Shown here in pieces: positions 9,621 through 20,807 of a stretch of 31,120 nt of DNA. The stretch's first letter is position 1; every line of letters starts with the position of its first letter. Position numbers and translations under genes: made by a program. Below the pieces are notes generated by a model. It was not told where the DNA came from. It did no database searches and saw nothing but the letters and a program-made list of their open reading frames with translations. This stretch comes from Welwitschia mirabilis (Eukaryota > Gnetophyta > Gnetopsida > Welwitschiales): contig JBOZIK010000001.1 in assembly GCA_051453625.1 (NCBI GenBank), forward strand, positions 52,456,614 through 52,487,733, read 5' to 3'.

Positions 9621-10672
9621 GGAGTTATTAGGCATTGTAGTTAGAGATAATCATGAAGGATTTGCCTAGGTTAGTTGGCAACAATAACAACTTTTTATTT
9701 GACTGGCTCTTGGGTAAGGTAGTAGGCCGTTTATTGAGCAATAAGGCATTGAATAGAATGACTTCTATAATTATGTCATGTGGACTATGTTGCTATTAAT
9801 ATTGGGATAACGAGTTTTGCTAAGCATTATTTAGGTCATTTTGAAAGGAGAAGGCTTATTCTTAGTGGGAATTTTTAGGGGGTTGGTTTTCATTTCGAGA
9901 TTTGATCTCATTCTATTATGATGATTAAATATGTCCATATTGTTATAACTTAATATCCTAGATTCATCACAAATCCAACACACATAAGAGCAAGTTTAGG
10001 CCAGTTTTCAAGCATCTTTTAGGTCAGTTTTCTCAAAGCTTATAAGATAGAAAAGGTCTAAGGTTTGCACAGAAAGTTTGGACAAAGTTTCAGAGTGTTC
10101 TAGGCATAAAGGATGATGGAACCAACCAAGGCAAGTGATGGTGTTGATTTAGTTATGAATCATAGTCTCGATTTTTACACAAGGTTTTGCTGATTGCATG
10201 CAAATGGTTTACATATAAGAGTCACAGAGAAATAAAACTAAAACAAAAATCATGAGTGAAATCAAACTCAAACATTAAAATTTCATGAAAAAATATTTTT
10301 TCAAGATTTTAATTTTTAACACCTAGTGAATTCACAAAAATAAAAACACAAAAAAACTAAATTAAAAATGCAGTAGGTAAAGGAAAATATACAACATTAA
10401 TTAAAAATTTTAACTTTTAAGTTTTTACTTCTTAAAGATACTGGGAAATAAAACATTAGACTTGTATTAAAAAGATTAGAACAAAATCAACAACAAACTT
10501 AAAATAAGTTGGACTAGTTTGAGTTTCATTGGAATAACCAATACCAATCACTGAAAGGAAAATTAGCATACAAAACAAAAGAAGAAGGACTAGTTTGAGT
10601 ATCACTGGAGAGGACTAGTACCCACCACTAAAAAAGTAAAAACTATGCTATGAGATGCTACTATGCTATTAT
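9621..10672 (-). other. Untranslated leader of element B
   Basis: This is the interval between the PBS and recognisable Gag. It carries a tandem duplication of a 76-bp unit at 10511-10662; both copies begin GGACTAGTTTGAGT and contain a TCAYTGG core and a CCA...CACT segment. The four-arm module of elements A, C and D is not seen here. Some of the 9621-9900 part may be the worn N-terminus of Gag. Confidence 0.55.
10511..10662 (-). repeat. 76-bp tandem duplication in the leader of element B
   Basis: Copy one starts at 10511 and copy two at 10587. They share GGACTAGTTTGAGTWTCAYTGG at the start and then diverge. It is close to the PBS, the same place where element C carries its leader modules, but the sequence is different. 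Confidence 0.65.
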
Positions 10673-10690
10673 TCTTAATAATGATGCCAA
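10673..10690 (-). promoter_or_regulatory. Primer-binding site, tRNA-Asp type (element B)
   Basis: The minus strand reads TGGCATCATTATTAAGAA (10689-10672, preceded by T). Against TGGCGCCGTTGCCGGGGA every difference is a transition (G to A or C to T) and there is no transversion. It lies about 8 bp inside the proposed LTR end. Confidence 0.78.
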
Positions 10691-10698
10691 AATTTATT

Positions 10699-12114
10699 TG
10701 TTATATTACAATATTTAGATTAAAACTAAGGTTGCACTTATTTATCATTCTTTCATTAGGGATACCATGGATAGTGGTTTAGAATTTTTACTAATTTGCA
10801 CTTAATGCAAGTATAAAATTTAAGAAAATAAAACAAAAAAGTAAGAAAAGGAAGTTACTAAGTTTTTGTTTGAATTTCAACTTGAAAGAAGGAAGAAGCA
10901 AGCTAGTTCTAAGGTATCACTGTTTCGTTCTTAAGCAATCCCTTACTCTAATGTTGCCCAATGATTTCCTACAATACATTTTAAACTAGCAAGGGTTTTG
11001 GGTTTGACCATGATGACATAATTTCATTCACCACATGAGTAATAGTAAACTAAATTGTTACTTGATATTTAAATCCTTAAAAAATATGAGAAGGTAAGGA
11101 TCCTAAGTGCTTAAAATCTATAAAGTTAAAAGACTTAGATTAAGCATTTAAAAGAGCTCACTCAATAGTAATAAAGATTAATGCTCAAATTACTATCTAG
11201 GCATTCCTATAATAATGTGACTCATGAATTGAAATCAAAAGTAACAACTTATGTATTATATAAAAAGAACACTTTATAGCAAAGGAAGAAAGATGCTAGA
11301 AGAACTCCTCAATAATCCTTAAAGAGTAGTTCACTCCCCCAATGAGTTGCTTAGAAAGCCATTATAACTAACATTACAAGGTTCCACAATTATACAAAGC
11401 CAAAAGATGATACAATAAAGGGTTCAAGGTCCTTTTATAGGGAGAGATAGGGATGACAAGTGGTTATAAGCCATTGTCTTATAGTGTTAAGTGGATGGTT
11501 ACATAATTGTAACATTAGATAAGATAGTTTGTCTTCTTTTATAATTGGTAGAGATTCATATGATGATGTCAACACTTGGCTCCAGGATGCTACAACTATT
11601 ACCAATCCATGTTAATGCCATGTGTCTCCACTGCCATCTTACTTAGCCTTACTAAATATCGTTCTATGAGTACTTTTCATCACTACCACTTGTCATCAAG
11701 GATGTAAGTAATTTTTTATGTGGAATTGAATTAAGCCCCTAACTGCATCTATTTTAATCCTCCATGATAAGCTAGAAACATGAAGTTGAAGGCATTTTAG
11801 GTAGAAAAACCAGTGGTGTTGATGGACCTAGATGACAGTGCTGGTGTTTTAACTCTGATTATCTTCATTTTAAGTGATGTCCTTTAATTTAGGATAAGTA
11901 CTCTAAAAATGTTATAGTAAAATGATAAGTCCATAATTAATATGAAAATTAATAGAAGACATAGTTTTATGATAAAATTAATTATATTAATGTCTTTCAT
12001 TAAGATTAATTGTTCATTTTAACTTATTTGTAATAGTAATTTTTACATGTTAATACCAAACTAGTTTATTTTATCTAAAAGTAATAATTGATGAGAATCC
12101 TAGCCAAATTGTCA
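10699..12114 (-). repeat. 5' LTR of element B (about 1.4 kb, outer end uncertain)
   Basis: The inner end (ATATAACA at 10699) is fixed by the PBS. A canonical TATA box lies at 11431-11439 with a downstream region typical of R-U5. The outer end is not certain: a TGACAATTTGG start at 12114 is a candidate, but no second LTR of this family is present for comparison. It shares little sequence with LTRs A, C, D and E, so B belongs to another family using the same primer tRNA. Confidence 0.6.
11431..11439 (-). promoter_or_regulatory. TATA box of LTR B
   Basis: The minus strand reads CCCTATAAAAGGACC, a canonical plant TATA context, in the middle of the proposed LTR. Transcription would proceed toward the PBS and gag of element B. 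Confidence 0.65.
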
Positions 12115-13158
12115 TAACCACTAGAATACTTAATAGTAAGCATGTGTATTATTGAGTTAATACCTCAGGGATTTGAGCTAGTGTAGTTCCTTAATAAGTC
12201 CTAGGAATCTATTTTAAGCCTTGAGTTTTCTCTATATTTATACATAATAATATATTAAAAGATTAATCCTACACATCCTCACTTAAGTCTTAAGGTTAAG
12301 AATTCTCTCTTTATTCTATATGAGTTTACTATTCTTAAAAGCATTCTTTGTAACATAGGATACAATAATCCACATAAGATTTGTCTAATTCTAAATCCCA
12401 TTTATTTTATAGATTTTTCTTGTTAGCATTAGAAATAAATATAGGACAGGATTGAGGCTCTTTCCTTAATATTCCTTTTAGTGGATTTCATCTTCTCAAA
12501 GAGAAAGTGAATAATATTGATGTTTGATTTTACATGTAATTCAAAAATAATGATTCAATGTTAAACAAAGAGTATGGATAAGTAATCTAATGGATGGTAC
12601 TTACAATATTATGCTAGTTTGATAAGGAAATTCAAATTATCTAATATGCTTGCCATCATTAATTGGGTTTCTAATTCTAGATCAAAGGCTTTTAATTTAA
12701 TGAATGCCTTGCTATCCTAGGTTTGTCTCTTTATTTTTATGTAGTTAATCACTTTATGATGTAATATTCTTATGATATTAGGTATTATAGTTATTTTCCT
12801 ACTCAACATAATTTAAATATAAAGGTGGAGTAGCTAGGTTATTAGTTTTTATGGGATTCTATTACATCATCACAACAATAGCAATCTTTAGATAAGACCC
12901 ATGGGAAAAACCCAAAATAATTGAGTCTATTCCTCATGATGTATCAAATTTCTTCCAAATTTAGTTTCAATCCCTAGTTTGGGATTACTTTGATCTATCT
13001 TATCATTCTATATAGCAAGGTGTCTAACATGATATTCTTTAGTTTATATTAGTCCTCATCATGTTAAGTTGAAATTCTATTGTAAGTACATACAAGTGCC
13101 TCATAATTTGAAAATTAAAATAATAAAAAAAAACTTAAAAAATAATTTAATTAAGCTT
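12115..13158. other. AT-rich DNA without recognised features
   Basis: No open frame of note, no retroelement motif and no clear repeat was recognised on either strand. It adjoins an N run. Confidence 0.5.
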
Positions 13159-13750
13159 NNNNNNNNNNNNNNNNNNNNNNNNNNNNNNNNNNNNNNNNNN
13201 NNNNNNNNNNNNNNNNNNNNNNNNNNNNNNNNNNNNNNNNNNNNNNNNNNNNNNNNNNNNNNNNNNNNNNNNNNNNNNNNNNNNNNNNNNNNNNNNNNNN
13301 NNNNNNNNNNNNNNNNNNNNNNNNNNNNNNNNNNNNNNNNNNNNNNNNNNNNNNNNNNNNNNNNNNNNNNNNNNNNNNNNNNNNNNNNNNNNNNNNNNNN
13401 NNNNNNNNNNNNNNNNNNNNNNNNNNNNNNNNNNNNNNNNNNNNNNNNNNNNNNNNNNNNNNNNNNNNNNNNNNNNNNNNNNNNNNNNNNNNNNNNNNNN
13501 NNNNNNNNNNNNNNNNNNNNNNNNNNNNNNNNNNNNNNNNNNNNNNNNNNNNNNNNNNNNNNNNNNNNNNNNNNNNNNNNNNNNNNNNNNNNNNNNNNNN
13601 NNNNNNNNNNNNNNNNNNNNNNNNNNNNNNNNNNNNNNNNNNNNNNNNNNNNNNNNNNNNNNNNNNNNNNNNNNNNNNNNNNNNNNNNNNNNNNNNNNNN
13701 NNNNNNNNNNNNNNNNNNNNNNNNNNNNNNNNNNNNNNNNNNNNNNNNNN
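13159..13750. other. Assembly gap (592 N)
   Basis: Unsequenced. Open frames reported across it have no meaning. Confidence 0.99.
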
Positions 13751-14139
13751 CTTAAAAAAATTTCACAAGTATTCCCCTTCACTAGTTAAAAACATGGATC
13801 TTGATAAGTAGGTGGAGAAAATACTAGCAAACAATATATCAAGTAATAATAATTAGGTTTCATAGAAAAAAGATATCAATGTTAATGATATGCATGAAAT
13901 AAAATCATAAAACAATAAAATAGAAAGGTGAAAATGACATGGAGACCCCTTTTATTTATAGAAGGTTTTGAGATGCATTGGGTTAACGCATAGTTACTTT
14001 ATGCATTTATTATGTTCAAGGTAATTATTATTTATTGAACATAACAATTTAGATTTTCTTGTATGTGCATCAATACCTCATCCAAGGCTTATAAAAATGT
14101 AACTTTTTCAATATACATATACACTTACATACATACCTT

Positions 14140-14154
14140 CATGCATGCATGCAT
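14140..14154. repeat. Short CATG microsatellite
   Basis: Three and three-quarter tandem copies of CATG, next to loosely repeated ACATA units (14110-14136). Confidence 0.8.
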
Positions 14155-15009
14155 AGATACATATGCTTAAAGAATTGTTAAGAATATCTTAATCATCATT
14201 ATCTAATGATATCATTCTTGTATCATCAATAAGCTAAGTAAGTAATTACTCATCAAAACATTTCCTATCCTTTAGGTCCTTATTGACAAGATTAACAATG
14301 CAACGTATAGAATAACAATGAAAGAACTTAAAGAATGTAATTTATTTTTTTCCTGATAAAAAAGAGCATATGTTAAGGAAGAATTTACAAAATTTCCTAA
14401 GGATCTCATAAGATGTAGTATGAAATCCTATTAAGATATCTTTGAATAGCATTAAGTAGATCACTAAAGCAATCCATTAGCTCACTAGAATTTATTTACA
14501 TCATAGTTGTTAAAATCATGATTTCTTTAGACAAGTGGTTGTAAGTCATGAATATGTAAATCCTATCATTACTTTACTCATTTGAAGTGGTACTTTAGTA
14601 TGTGACTATAAAGTAATGGTTATTCTAATTAGTATAATCCTAAAAATCCATTGTAATCATAATTTTCATCAATAACCATGAGTGTATGACATGTTAGAAT
14701 TAGGTAATAGTTAAACCTTACCTATTGAGGAGAAATATCTTTGTAAACCAAGATTTAAGTTATCCTTGAATCTTTAAATGATAAAAGGTTCTCATCTGTT
14801 TTTATAAAAGATACTTACAATTTGTGCTCTTCAAAACTAACACACAGATAAGGCCATCTTGTTTTATACCTTGTAATGTTAAATCATTAGCTTACTATCA
14901 TTAAACTATGATAATTTTTATTTATTGAATATGGATTAGTTCTAGAACAAGATTTTATTGATTAAAGAAAGAGGAAAGAAAAAGGAAAACAAAATTCTAG
15001 TCTAATAAA

Positions 15010-15029
15010 GTAAAAGGGAAGGGGGGAAA
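15010..15029 (+). promoter_or_regulatory. Possible polypurine tract
   Basis: A pure A/G run with a GGGAAGGGGGG core runs directly into TGATAAC. Polypurine tracts lie immediately before the TG of a 3' LTR. No LTR was recognised after it, so this is tentative. Confidence 0.3.
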
Positions 15030-16128
15030 ATGATAACTATAGAGTATAATACCAAGAATAAATAATGCATCTTAATTATGAAGATCTTTATATGATAATA
15101 TTTATTTAGATGCTACTACTTGAAATTTGTTTTTAGTGTCTTTTTAACATGAGAAGATCACATGAAAACACTTTACATATCATGTATTATACATATTAAT
15201 GTAGAAAGTCTAATCAAGATAAAGGCGTAATAATATTCTCAACAATTATAAATAGTAGCAAATACACAAGTACCAAACTAATGAATCTAAGTATTTTTAA
15301 TAAACTAGAGTTATTTTACCAATAATATCACTTTGTATAATAAAATAGCTTCTATTATTACTATTTTAAAGTCCATTATGATAAGAAAGAGTAAAAAGAA
15401 AGAATAAAAGGATCTTATGTCCAAAATGAAATATTTTAACAAGTCAAATTTGTTGAATAATGTTAAGCACATAATTAGTAGAGAGAAAAATGAAATATTG
15501 GAAAAAGTGTTTAAACAAAAACAAATATTTAAAAAAATATTGATAAAATACTTAAGTACATTATGAATGTCATATAATTCCTTAGGCAAAAAGATTCATA
15601 TTTTGAACATTAGTGAAATATTAGTTGCAAATAGTCTAAATTATAATTTTTAACATATGCAACAATATGATTCTTCTTGGATAGTTAAGTCATAAATTCA
15701 AATTAAAGGTTTTGTTATGCTTAATATGTTAAAAATAATGAATATAGATGAATACAATTATCCCATGCAATTGTATACATTTAAACAATCTAAAATTCCA
15801 ATGAAATTTAATAATTTAATTTATAAAATAATTATTTAATAACATTAATGGATGCTAACGATATATTAACATAATAAATCTACACACAAAATTTTGTTCA
15901 ACCTACTTTAAAGACATTCATTTTGTAAGAAATTAGAAAGGAAATTAGGAGAGAAAGAAAATAGAAATGAATATTTTTGGCATTCAAGAACTATTCAGAA
16001 TATTATATTATAATATAAACAGTAATGATTTAATGATTTCCAAACTAGAAATGTGATGTTCAATTGAATGAGATGAAAGATGATAGGCTCCAATTAACGT
16101 CTTTACACAGGTAGTCTTATTGATAGAG

Positions 16129-16138
16129 CCCTTTTATA
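16129..16138 (-). promoter_or_regulatory. Isolated TATA-like box
   Basis: The minus strand reads ACTATAAAAGGGCTC, close to the TATA context of LTR B. It could mark a further decayed LTR reading leftward. No PBS or Gag was found downstream. Confidence 0.3.
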
Positions 16139-18869
16139 GTTGATGTTAGCTAGGCTTATTCATATGCATAAGGTATCTACTAAGCATAAATATTATTTAA
16201 AAAGTTTAATTTATTTATTTCACAAAAAAATTAATCATATAGCTAATTTTAAGATTCAATTTCAACATTTTAGACTTCAAATAATAAAATTAACAAATAT
16301 GACATTATTAGAACATTAAAAATTGTTGGAAACATGTCTTAGAAGTTATGGATCATTTCTAAAGGCTTACGAATAGTGTATGCATCATAATAATATCATA
16401 GGAGCTTCTTAGATGTTATTTTAATCACATAAGCATCTCCCTTAGGAGTCATAATAACCATAACAATCATCATTAGAAGTAGTATTGGATCATCAACTAG
16501 GTTCACATCACATGACCGAGTTCATCATCAAAGTTTCATAAATGAATAAGGTGACCCATATGATGATATCAAAGGGTTCTTATCTATTCATGATTACCTT
16601 ATTACATACTTGAACTAGTTGATTGTTATTAACTCTAGGCATAATCATTTGAAGATATTTCAAAAAGTGTTAAAATGTATATTATTTGAATATTTTTATT
16701 AGTTACCACTAAGTATCTAAAAATAGAATAAAATACCTCTAACTTTAGCATAAAGTATCAAAAAAAGTATGTAAATTAATATAAATTTATAGGATTTTGA
16801 TAAAAAGATAGATATCATTAGTTCCCTTAACTATCCTTTTGTATTTCTTAGATAATGTGGGCCAAAAAGAATTGATGATTATTATAAATGAATTTTCATT
16901 TCAAATTAGTTATGTTAGAGGCACTATATATATCTATCAAAGATACCATTTTTGACCGTCCTCTAATGATTAGATAAAGAATTTCAGCATTTATAACATT
17001 TCAAACTATTAGTTCAAATGTGGGGATTAATTTACATAATATAGATAATAAAGTCAATTAAGTGGTTCATGGAAATATATAAAGCATTACCATGAAAACA
17101 AATGTAGACATTAGAGTAAGGAATATATTTGAACCATTAAACACTTAAATAATTTTTTATTTATAATAAATATAATTAACTCATGGAAAATAACTATATA
17201 TTTATAATGTTATTTTCCTTCTTTATTTTAATCAGATACACATATTAAAATTTTCATGTGTTAAGAGTAAATGTGAATGTTTAATTAAAATAAGGAATAA
17301 TATCTACTGAAATTTAAAACATAAATCACATAATAGAAATTACACACTTACTACTTTATTTAGTTTTTAATGTTTATAGAACATAGAGTATTTGTAGACA
17401 ATGGAATATTTCTATCAAAAAATTTAATTGTAAGAATTTCTTTTGATACAACGTCCTCAATATAGCTAGTAGAATAAATCACATGACATGGTCCTTCATT
17501 TGGATAACTACTTACCTTAGAAAGTTTCTCAAGAGAGATTACTAAATTACTTCCATAAACTCTATTAGATATTTTATTATTGTAAGAATCAAATTTACAT
17601 TTTATTTACCATTTTTATTAAGGCTGTGATATCTAAATTCAAAGTGTACTGCCATACTACATTTTTAAACTTGCTATAGATCTTCATCTTATGCTTAAAG
17701 AATTCAAAATTTATTTTCTTTTTAGGAGCTATTAGTCTAGTAAAAAAGTAAGTCATCCATTATTTTCTATTGTCTTTAGAGATAAATAAGTTTTCTTCCA
17801 AAGAAATAATTGGCTCCTTTCGTTTTCTCCGAAAGTGTCTTTTTGCTACACCATCCTCATGAATTCAAAAGAAAAAACAAAAAGTAAAGGAATGATAGTG
17901 AAAGGGAGGAAAATGATAAGAAAAATTTATTTATAATGAAGAAAGGCCTCCACTCCCCTTAAGTTTTTACTTTTTAAAAGCAGATGCAGCACAAGTGTTC
18001 CAAAAAATTTGTGTTTCTCTAAAAGATTAGACATACAGGTTCAATAAATTAGACATCTGAGTTATAACTCAAAAACAATGAATTTAAAAGTTAGACATTT
18101 GGATTTACTAGGTGGAATGTCTATATTAATATTAGATTTCTATTAGATACATTTCAATTGGATGTCTAGAATGCCTAAGTGAGACATTCGAGTTTTATGC
18201 TAATTTTGATAGAAAAATAAAAAAAATGATTGGAAATAAAATATGATTTAAATACAAGTAAACTAGAATATTTCTAAGGGTTTATAAAATTTCCAATTTA
18301 TTTATAGTTTAGAAGAGTTTTAATGAGAGAATGTTAATCAGAAGGTCATATCAAGTTGTTTTAGATCATTAAGTCAAAGTATAAAGACATACTTTTCATC
18401 AAAAATCAAATGAATTAATTTAACTTATCTAATTCACAAATGATATACAATTTTTAAGAGCACTATTTAATTTAAAGAGATATACAAAACATATCTCTAC
18501 TATTTTCATCTCTTAATATTATATTCTTTTCTTCTTGTGCATGGTTGGATTTTAATGAGTCTCTTCTAAATCATTTAGATCAAGTATATTAGACCAAATT
18601 ATTATTGTGAAGACATTAATTTAATCATAAAAATATGTCTTCAGCTATTTTCTATGTGACACTTAATCTTTTGCATTTTCTCAAGACATTTTTAGGAATT
18701 TAGCAGTATTTTTGAAGCATGTGGAATAAACTAGAGTTAAATAGCAACATATGGAAGTGGCATTAGAAGATACATAGCAGTGGGATGTGGAGGTGGCATT
18801 GGAGAAATGTGGCAATAGTACTAGTGGGTGGAAGAACCTGGCTCCAAAGGCCCCATATTAGACTCATAA

Positions 18870-19115
18870 TAATAACATGTACCAAACGCTATAGGATGAA
18901 GATTCCACTTAATGCTATATGCTAAAGAATCTTAACCACCATACCTAATACTATAAGATGAAGTTTTCACCAAAAACTATATGAAAAAGCTTCCACCTAA
19001 CATAAGAAGGCAACCTCCACCTACTATAAGAAGATAACCTTCATCTAAAGCTACATGACAAAAATTCTAACCCTCCTAATTATAACTAACATCAACTACC
19101 ATAAGATAAAGGTTC
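18870..19115. repeat. Decayed minisatellite, period about 24-31 bp
   Basis: Eight or nine degenerate units follow one another, each roughly a TA-CTATAAGATGAAG-TTCCACC pattern; for example units with CTATAGGATGAAGATTCCAC, CTATAAGATGAAGTTTTCAC, ACATAAGAAGGCAACCTCCAC and CTATAAGAAGATAACCTTCA. Unit length varies, so it is old. It ends about 35 bp before LTR E. Confidence 0.65.
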
Positions 19116-19124
19116 CTAAGCCTT

Positions 19125-19134
19125 CCCTTAAGGG
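19125..19134. repeat. 10-bp perfect palindrome beside LTR E
   Basis: CCCTTAAGGG lies within a longer imperfect hairpin with AAGC/GCTT outer arms. It sits 15 bp outside the end of LTR E. Confidence 0.6.
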
Positions 19135-19419
19135 GCTTAAGTTCTTGTTGAGGTGCATATTTATACAAGTGTTTATATTCAAAAAGATTCTATCATTCAT
19201 AAATAAAATGGATATCTTGCACAATATAGCATACTAGTATAGTTGGAAGTAAATCCAAATGTCATATCTTATTGAAGACTTAGGAGAGGAGAAATAAGGA
19301 TTGATTTTCAAAAGAAAATGGTAACTATAAAGAACAATGTAGAAAATAAAAGACTTAATGCAAATGAAAATGCAACTAACTAAATGCAATGCAAAATGGA
19401 ACTAAACTACTTCTTTCAG

Positions 19420-19439
19420 CCTTAACAAAGGCTATCCTT
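19420..19439 (-). repeat. Conserved LTR block in E
   Basis: The minus strand reads AAGGATAGCCTTTGTTAAGG, two transitions away from the copy in LTR D. The equivalent part of LTR C is hidden in its N gap. Confidence 0.7.
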
Positions 19440-19713
19440 AATGATCTATATTACCAATGAAATTATTAATAGATCAAGAATAACATAAATCATAAGGGAC
19501 ACCTGACAAACTAATATATAAATATGAAAACAAAGTTTACATTAAGAAGTAATAACATCTAGGTTACAAAATAGCTGGGCCTCAATGGAGAATGCACAAT
19601 TGTCCACCAAGTGAACGTCTTTCTGTAACTCTTAAGATGGATCTCTTGCCCTTTGATCTCCTATCACGAGAATTTCTAGTGCATTAAAGATAGAGAGAAG
19701 AGTTGAAGGGGAA

Positions 19714-19723
19714 ATTATTTATA
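19714..19723 (-). promoter_or_regulatory. TATA box of LTR E
   Basis: The minus strand reads CCTATAAATAATTTCCCCTT, the same arrangement as in LTR D. Confidence 0.65.
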
Positions 19724-19837
19724 GGATAACGGACTAGAAAATGAAAAACAAAATGCACTGTACTATGCTCTCTTTTGCAGATAAGAAATGATTGAAACAG
19801 TCAAGGATTAGCTATCAGAGTCAGTTATAATGTGAAT

Positions 19838-19875
19838 GTCATCCTGACTATTGTCCAGATGACATAGGGCATGAT
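19838..19875 (-). repeat. Four-arm palindromic module E1 (LTR E)
   Basis: In element sense the half-sites are ATCATG (6, CCCTAT) GTCATC (2) GACAAT (6, AGTCAG) GATGAC, with exact spacing. Its counterpart in LTR C is C2. Confidence 0.85.
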
Positions 19876-19949
19876 AGTTCATTACAAAAGATAACTCATT
19901 AGATGACTTAACAGTGTATTAGCAGTCCACATCAACATTGAAATGTATT

Positions 19950-19987
19950 GTCATCCTGCCTGTCATGGAGACGACAAAGGGGGCGAT
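19950..19987 (-). repeat. Four-arm palindromic module E2 (LTR E)
   Basis: In element sense the half-sites are ATCGCC (6, CCCTTT) GTCGTC (2) CATGAC (6, AGGCAG) GATGAC, with exact spacing. Its counterpart is C1. Confidence 0.85.
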
Positions 19988-20222
19988 GGTCTTCTTTAAT
20001 ATCTAAGTTAGCAAAAGCTAGCCTTTTCTATTGAAAATATTCTTCCATAGCCATGAGTATCATAATGTGCCATAAATGCCTCAAATCTTGTTAAGAATTG
20101 CACATTTCTAATATCTTTTACTAATTCTCTAAAATCCTCTTAATTGCATATAAACTCATATAAATGTCCTATAAAATAACTCATAAAACCTCATTAAATA
20201 ACCACAAATTAGCAGCACAACA

Positions 20223-20260
20223 TAGCCCCTCACTTAGCCTTTACCAGCCCCTAGCAAAAA
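20223..20260 (-). promoter_or_regulatory. Polypurine tract region before LTR E
   Basis: In the minus sense the sequence GGCTAAGTGAGGGGCTA runs directly into the TG of LTR E. Plant Ty3/gypsy elements have a G-rich tract of this kind (commonly an AAGTTTGGGGG-like run) just before the 3' LTR, where plus-strand DNA synthesis is primed. It supports reading LTR E as a 3' LTR. Confidence 0.6.
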
Positions 20261-20807
20261 CTAGACACAAAAGCACAATTGTGAGTTAATTTGTCTTATA
20301 AAAAATCAATCTGGAAATTATAAAACAAGCTTATAAAACACATCACATAGTAAATAACATGTAACACATAATGTGTATGAAAACTTTTAAAATTTTGTCT
20401 TATGAAAGCTTTGAAATAACTCAAAAATTTGTAAAAATAGGCTATAAAAATGGATCCTATTCTTCCCCCACCCCCCGGCCCCCACTCCCCCTGGCCCCCG
20501 GGAAAAAAAATACATCCTATATTGGATAATAAAGTAAAGAAAGTAGACGAGAGTGAGAAGGTAGATGATGGGTATTTTTAAATTTAGATGACTTTCTAAA
20601 TTAAGTGCAAAACTAAGTAAAGAAATGTTATATTTGAAAAATATAGATGTATGAAAGAGTTTGATAGGTAAAGAATGAGTGGACAATGAAAATGTTCCAT
20701 CATGACAAATGATTAATAGCAACATTTTACAACATCAAAAATCTGAAAATAAACATCACAAAATTATTTAAGAAAATTCATCTAAGAAAGAAATCAATTC
20801 GTTATTG
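20261..20807 (-). other. 3' non-coding interior of the element ending in LTR E
   Basis: Inferred by position to be the stretch between pol and the 3' LTR of a minus-strand element. No protein motif is visible; the minus-strand open frame at 20387-20725 is low-complexity and includes a Gly-rich piece encoded by the C-rich island. A C-rich island lies at 20463-20502. Confidence 0.45.
20463..20502. other. C-rich island (G-quadruplex candidate or artefact)
   Basis: About 40 bp consist almost only of C and G, with five runs of five or six C on the plus strand, followed by eight A. The surrounding kilobases are very AT-rich. The 7-bp word ATCCTAT occurs on both sides (20454-20460 and 20514-20520), like a target-site or slippage footprint. 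It lies about 300 bp from an assembly gap. Confidence 0.8.

Larger units (their letters stand above)
13751..18869. other. Long AT-rich region, no recognised coding sequence
   Basis: This is about 5.1 kb with no Gag, Pol or host protein signature. Small items are a (CATG)n run at 14140-14154, two purine tracts (15010-15029 and 17896-17914), both running into TGATAA, and TATA-like sites on the minus strand near 13950-13965 and at 16129-16138. These could be the skeletons of further LTR elements, but no LTR pair, PBS or coding block supports that. Confidence 0.5.
19149..20222 (-). repeat. LTR E (Athila-like, 1,074 bp, minus strand), probable 3' LTR
   Basis: In the minus sense it begins TGTTGTGCTGC at 20222 and ends CACCTCA at 19149. 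It aligns along its length with LTR C (25672-26745), which has the same span; the last 64 bp before the final box differ at only one position. It carries two palindromic modules, a TATA box and the CTCGTGATAGGAGATCAAAG block. No PBS follows it, and a G-rich tract precedes it, so it is read as a 3' LTR whose interior lies at higher coordinates. The 5-bp flanks (GGCTA and ACAAG) are not a target-site duplication, so it is not a simple solo LTR. Confidence 0.87.

Noticed and set aside
13069-13782. Long open frames across the N run on both strands
   Set aside because: They consist of N; the same applies to frames across 20808-21543 and 26148-26492.
15311-15589. 92-codon hydrophobic minus-strand frame
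   Set aside because: AT-rich composition gives Phe/Leu/Ile runs; no start context, neighbours or motif support a gene.
15010-17914. An LTR element bounded by the two purine tracts ending in TGATAA
   Set aside because: The sequences after the two tracts do not resemble each other beyond a few bases, and no PBS or coding motif lies between them.
19149-20222. LTR E as a simple solo LTR
   Set aside because: The 5-bp flanks differ and a G-rich tract lies directly before the LTR start, which fits a 3' LTR.
20387-20725. 112-codon minus-strand frame with a Gly-rich segment
   Set aside because: The Gly-rich segment is the translated C-rich island; the rest is low-complexity AT-rich sequence.
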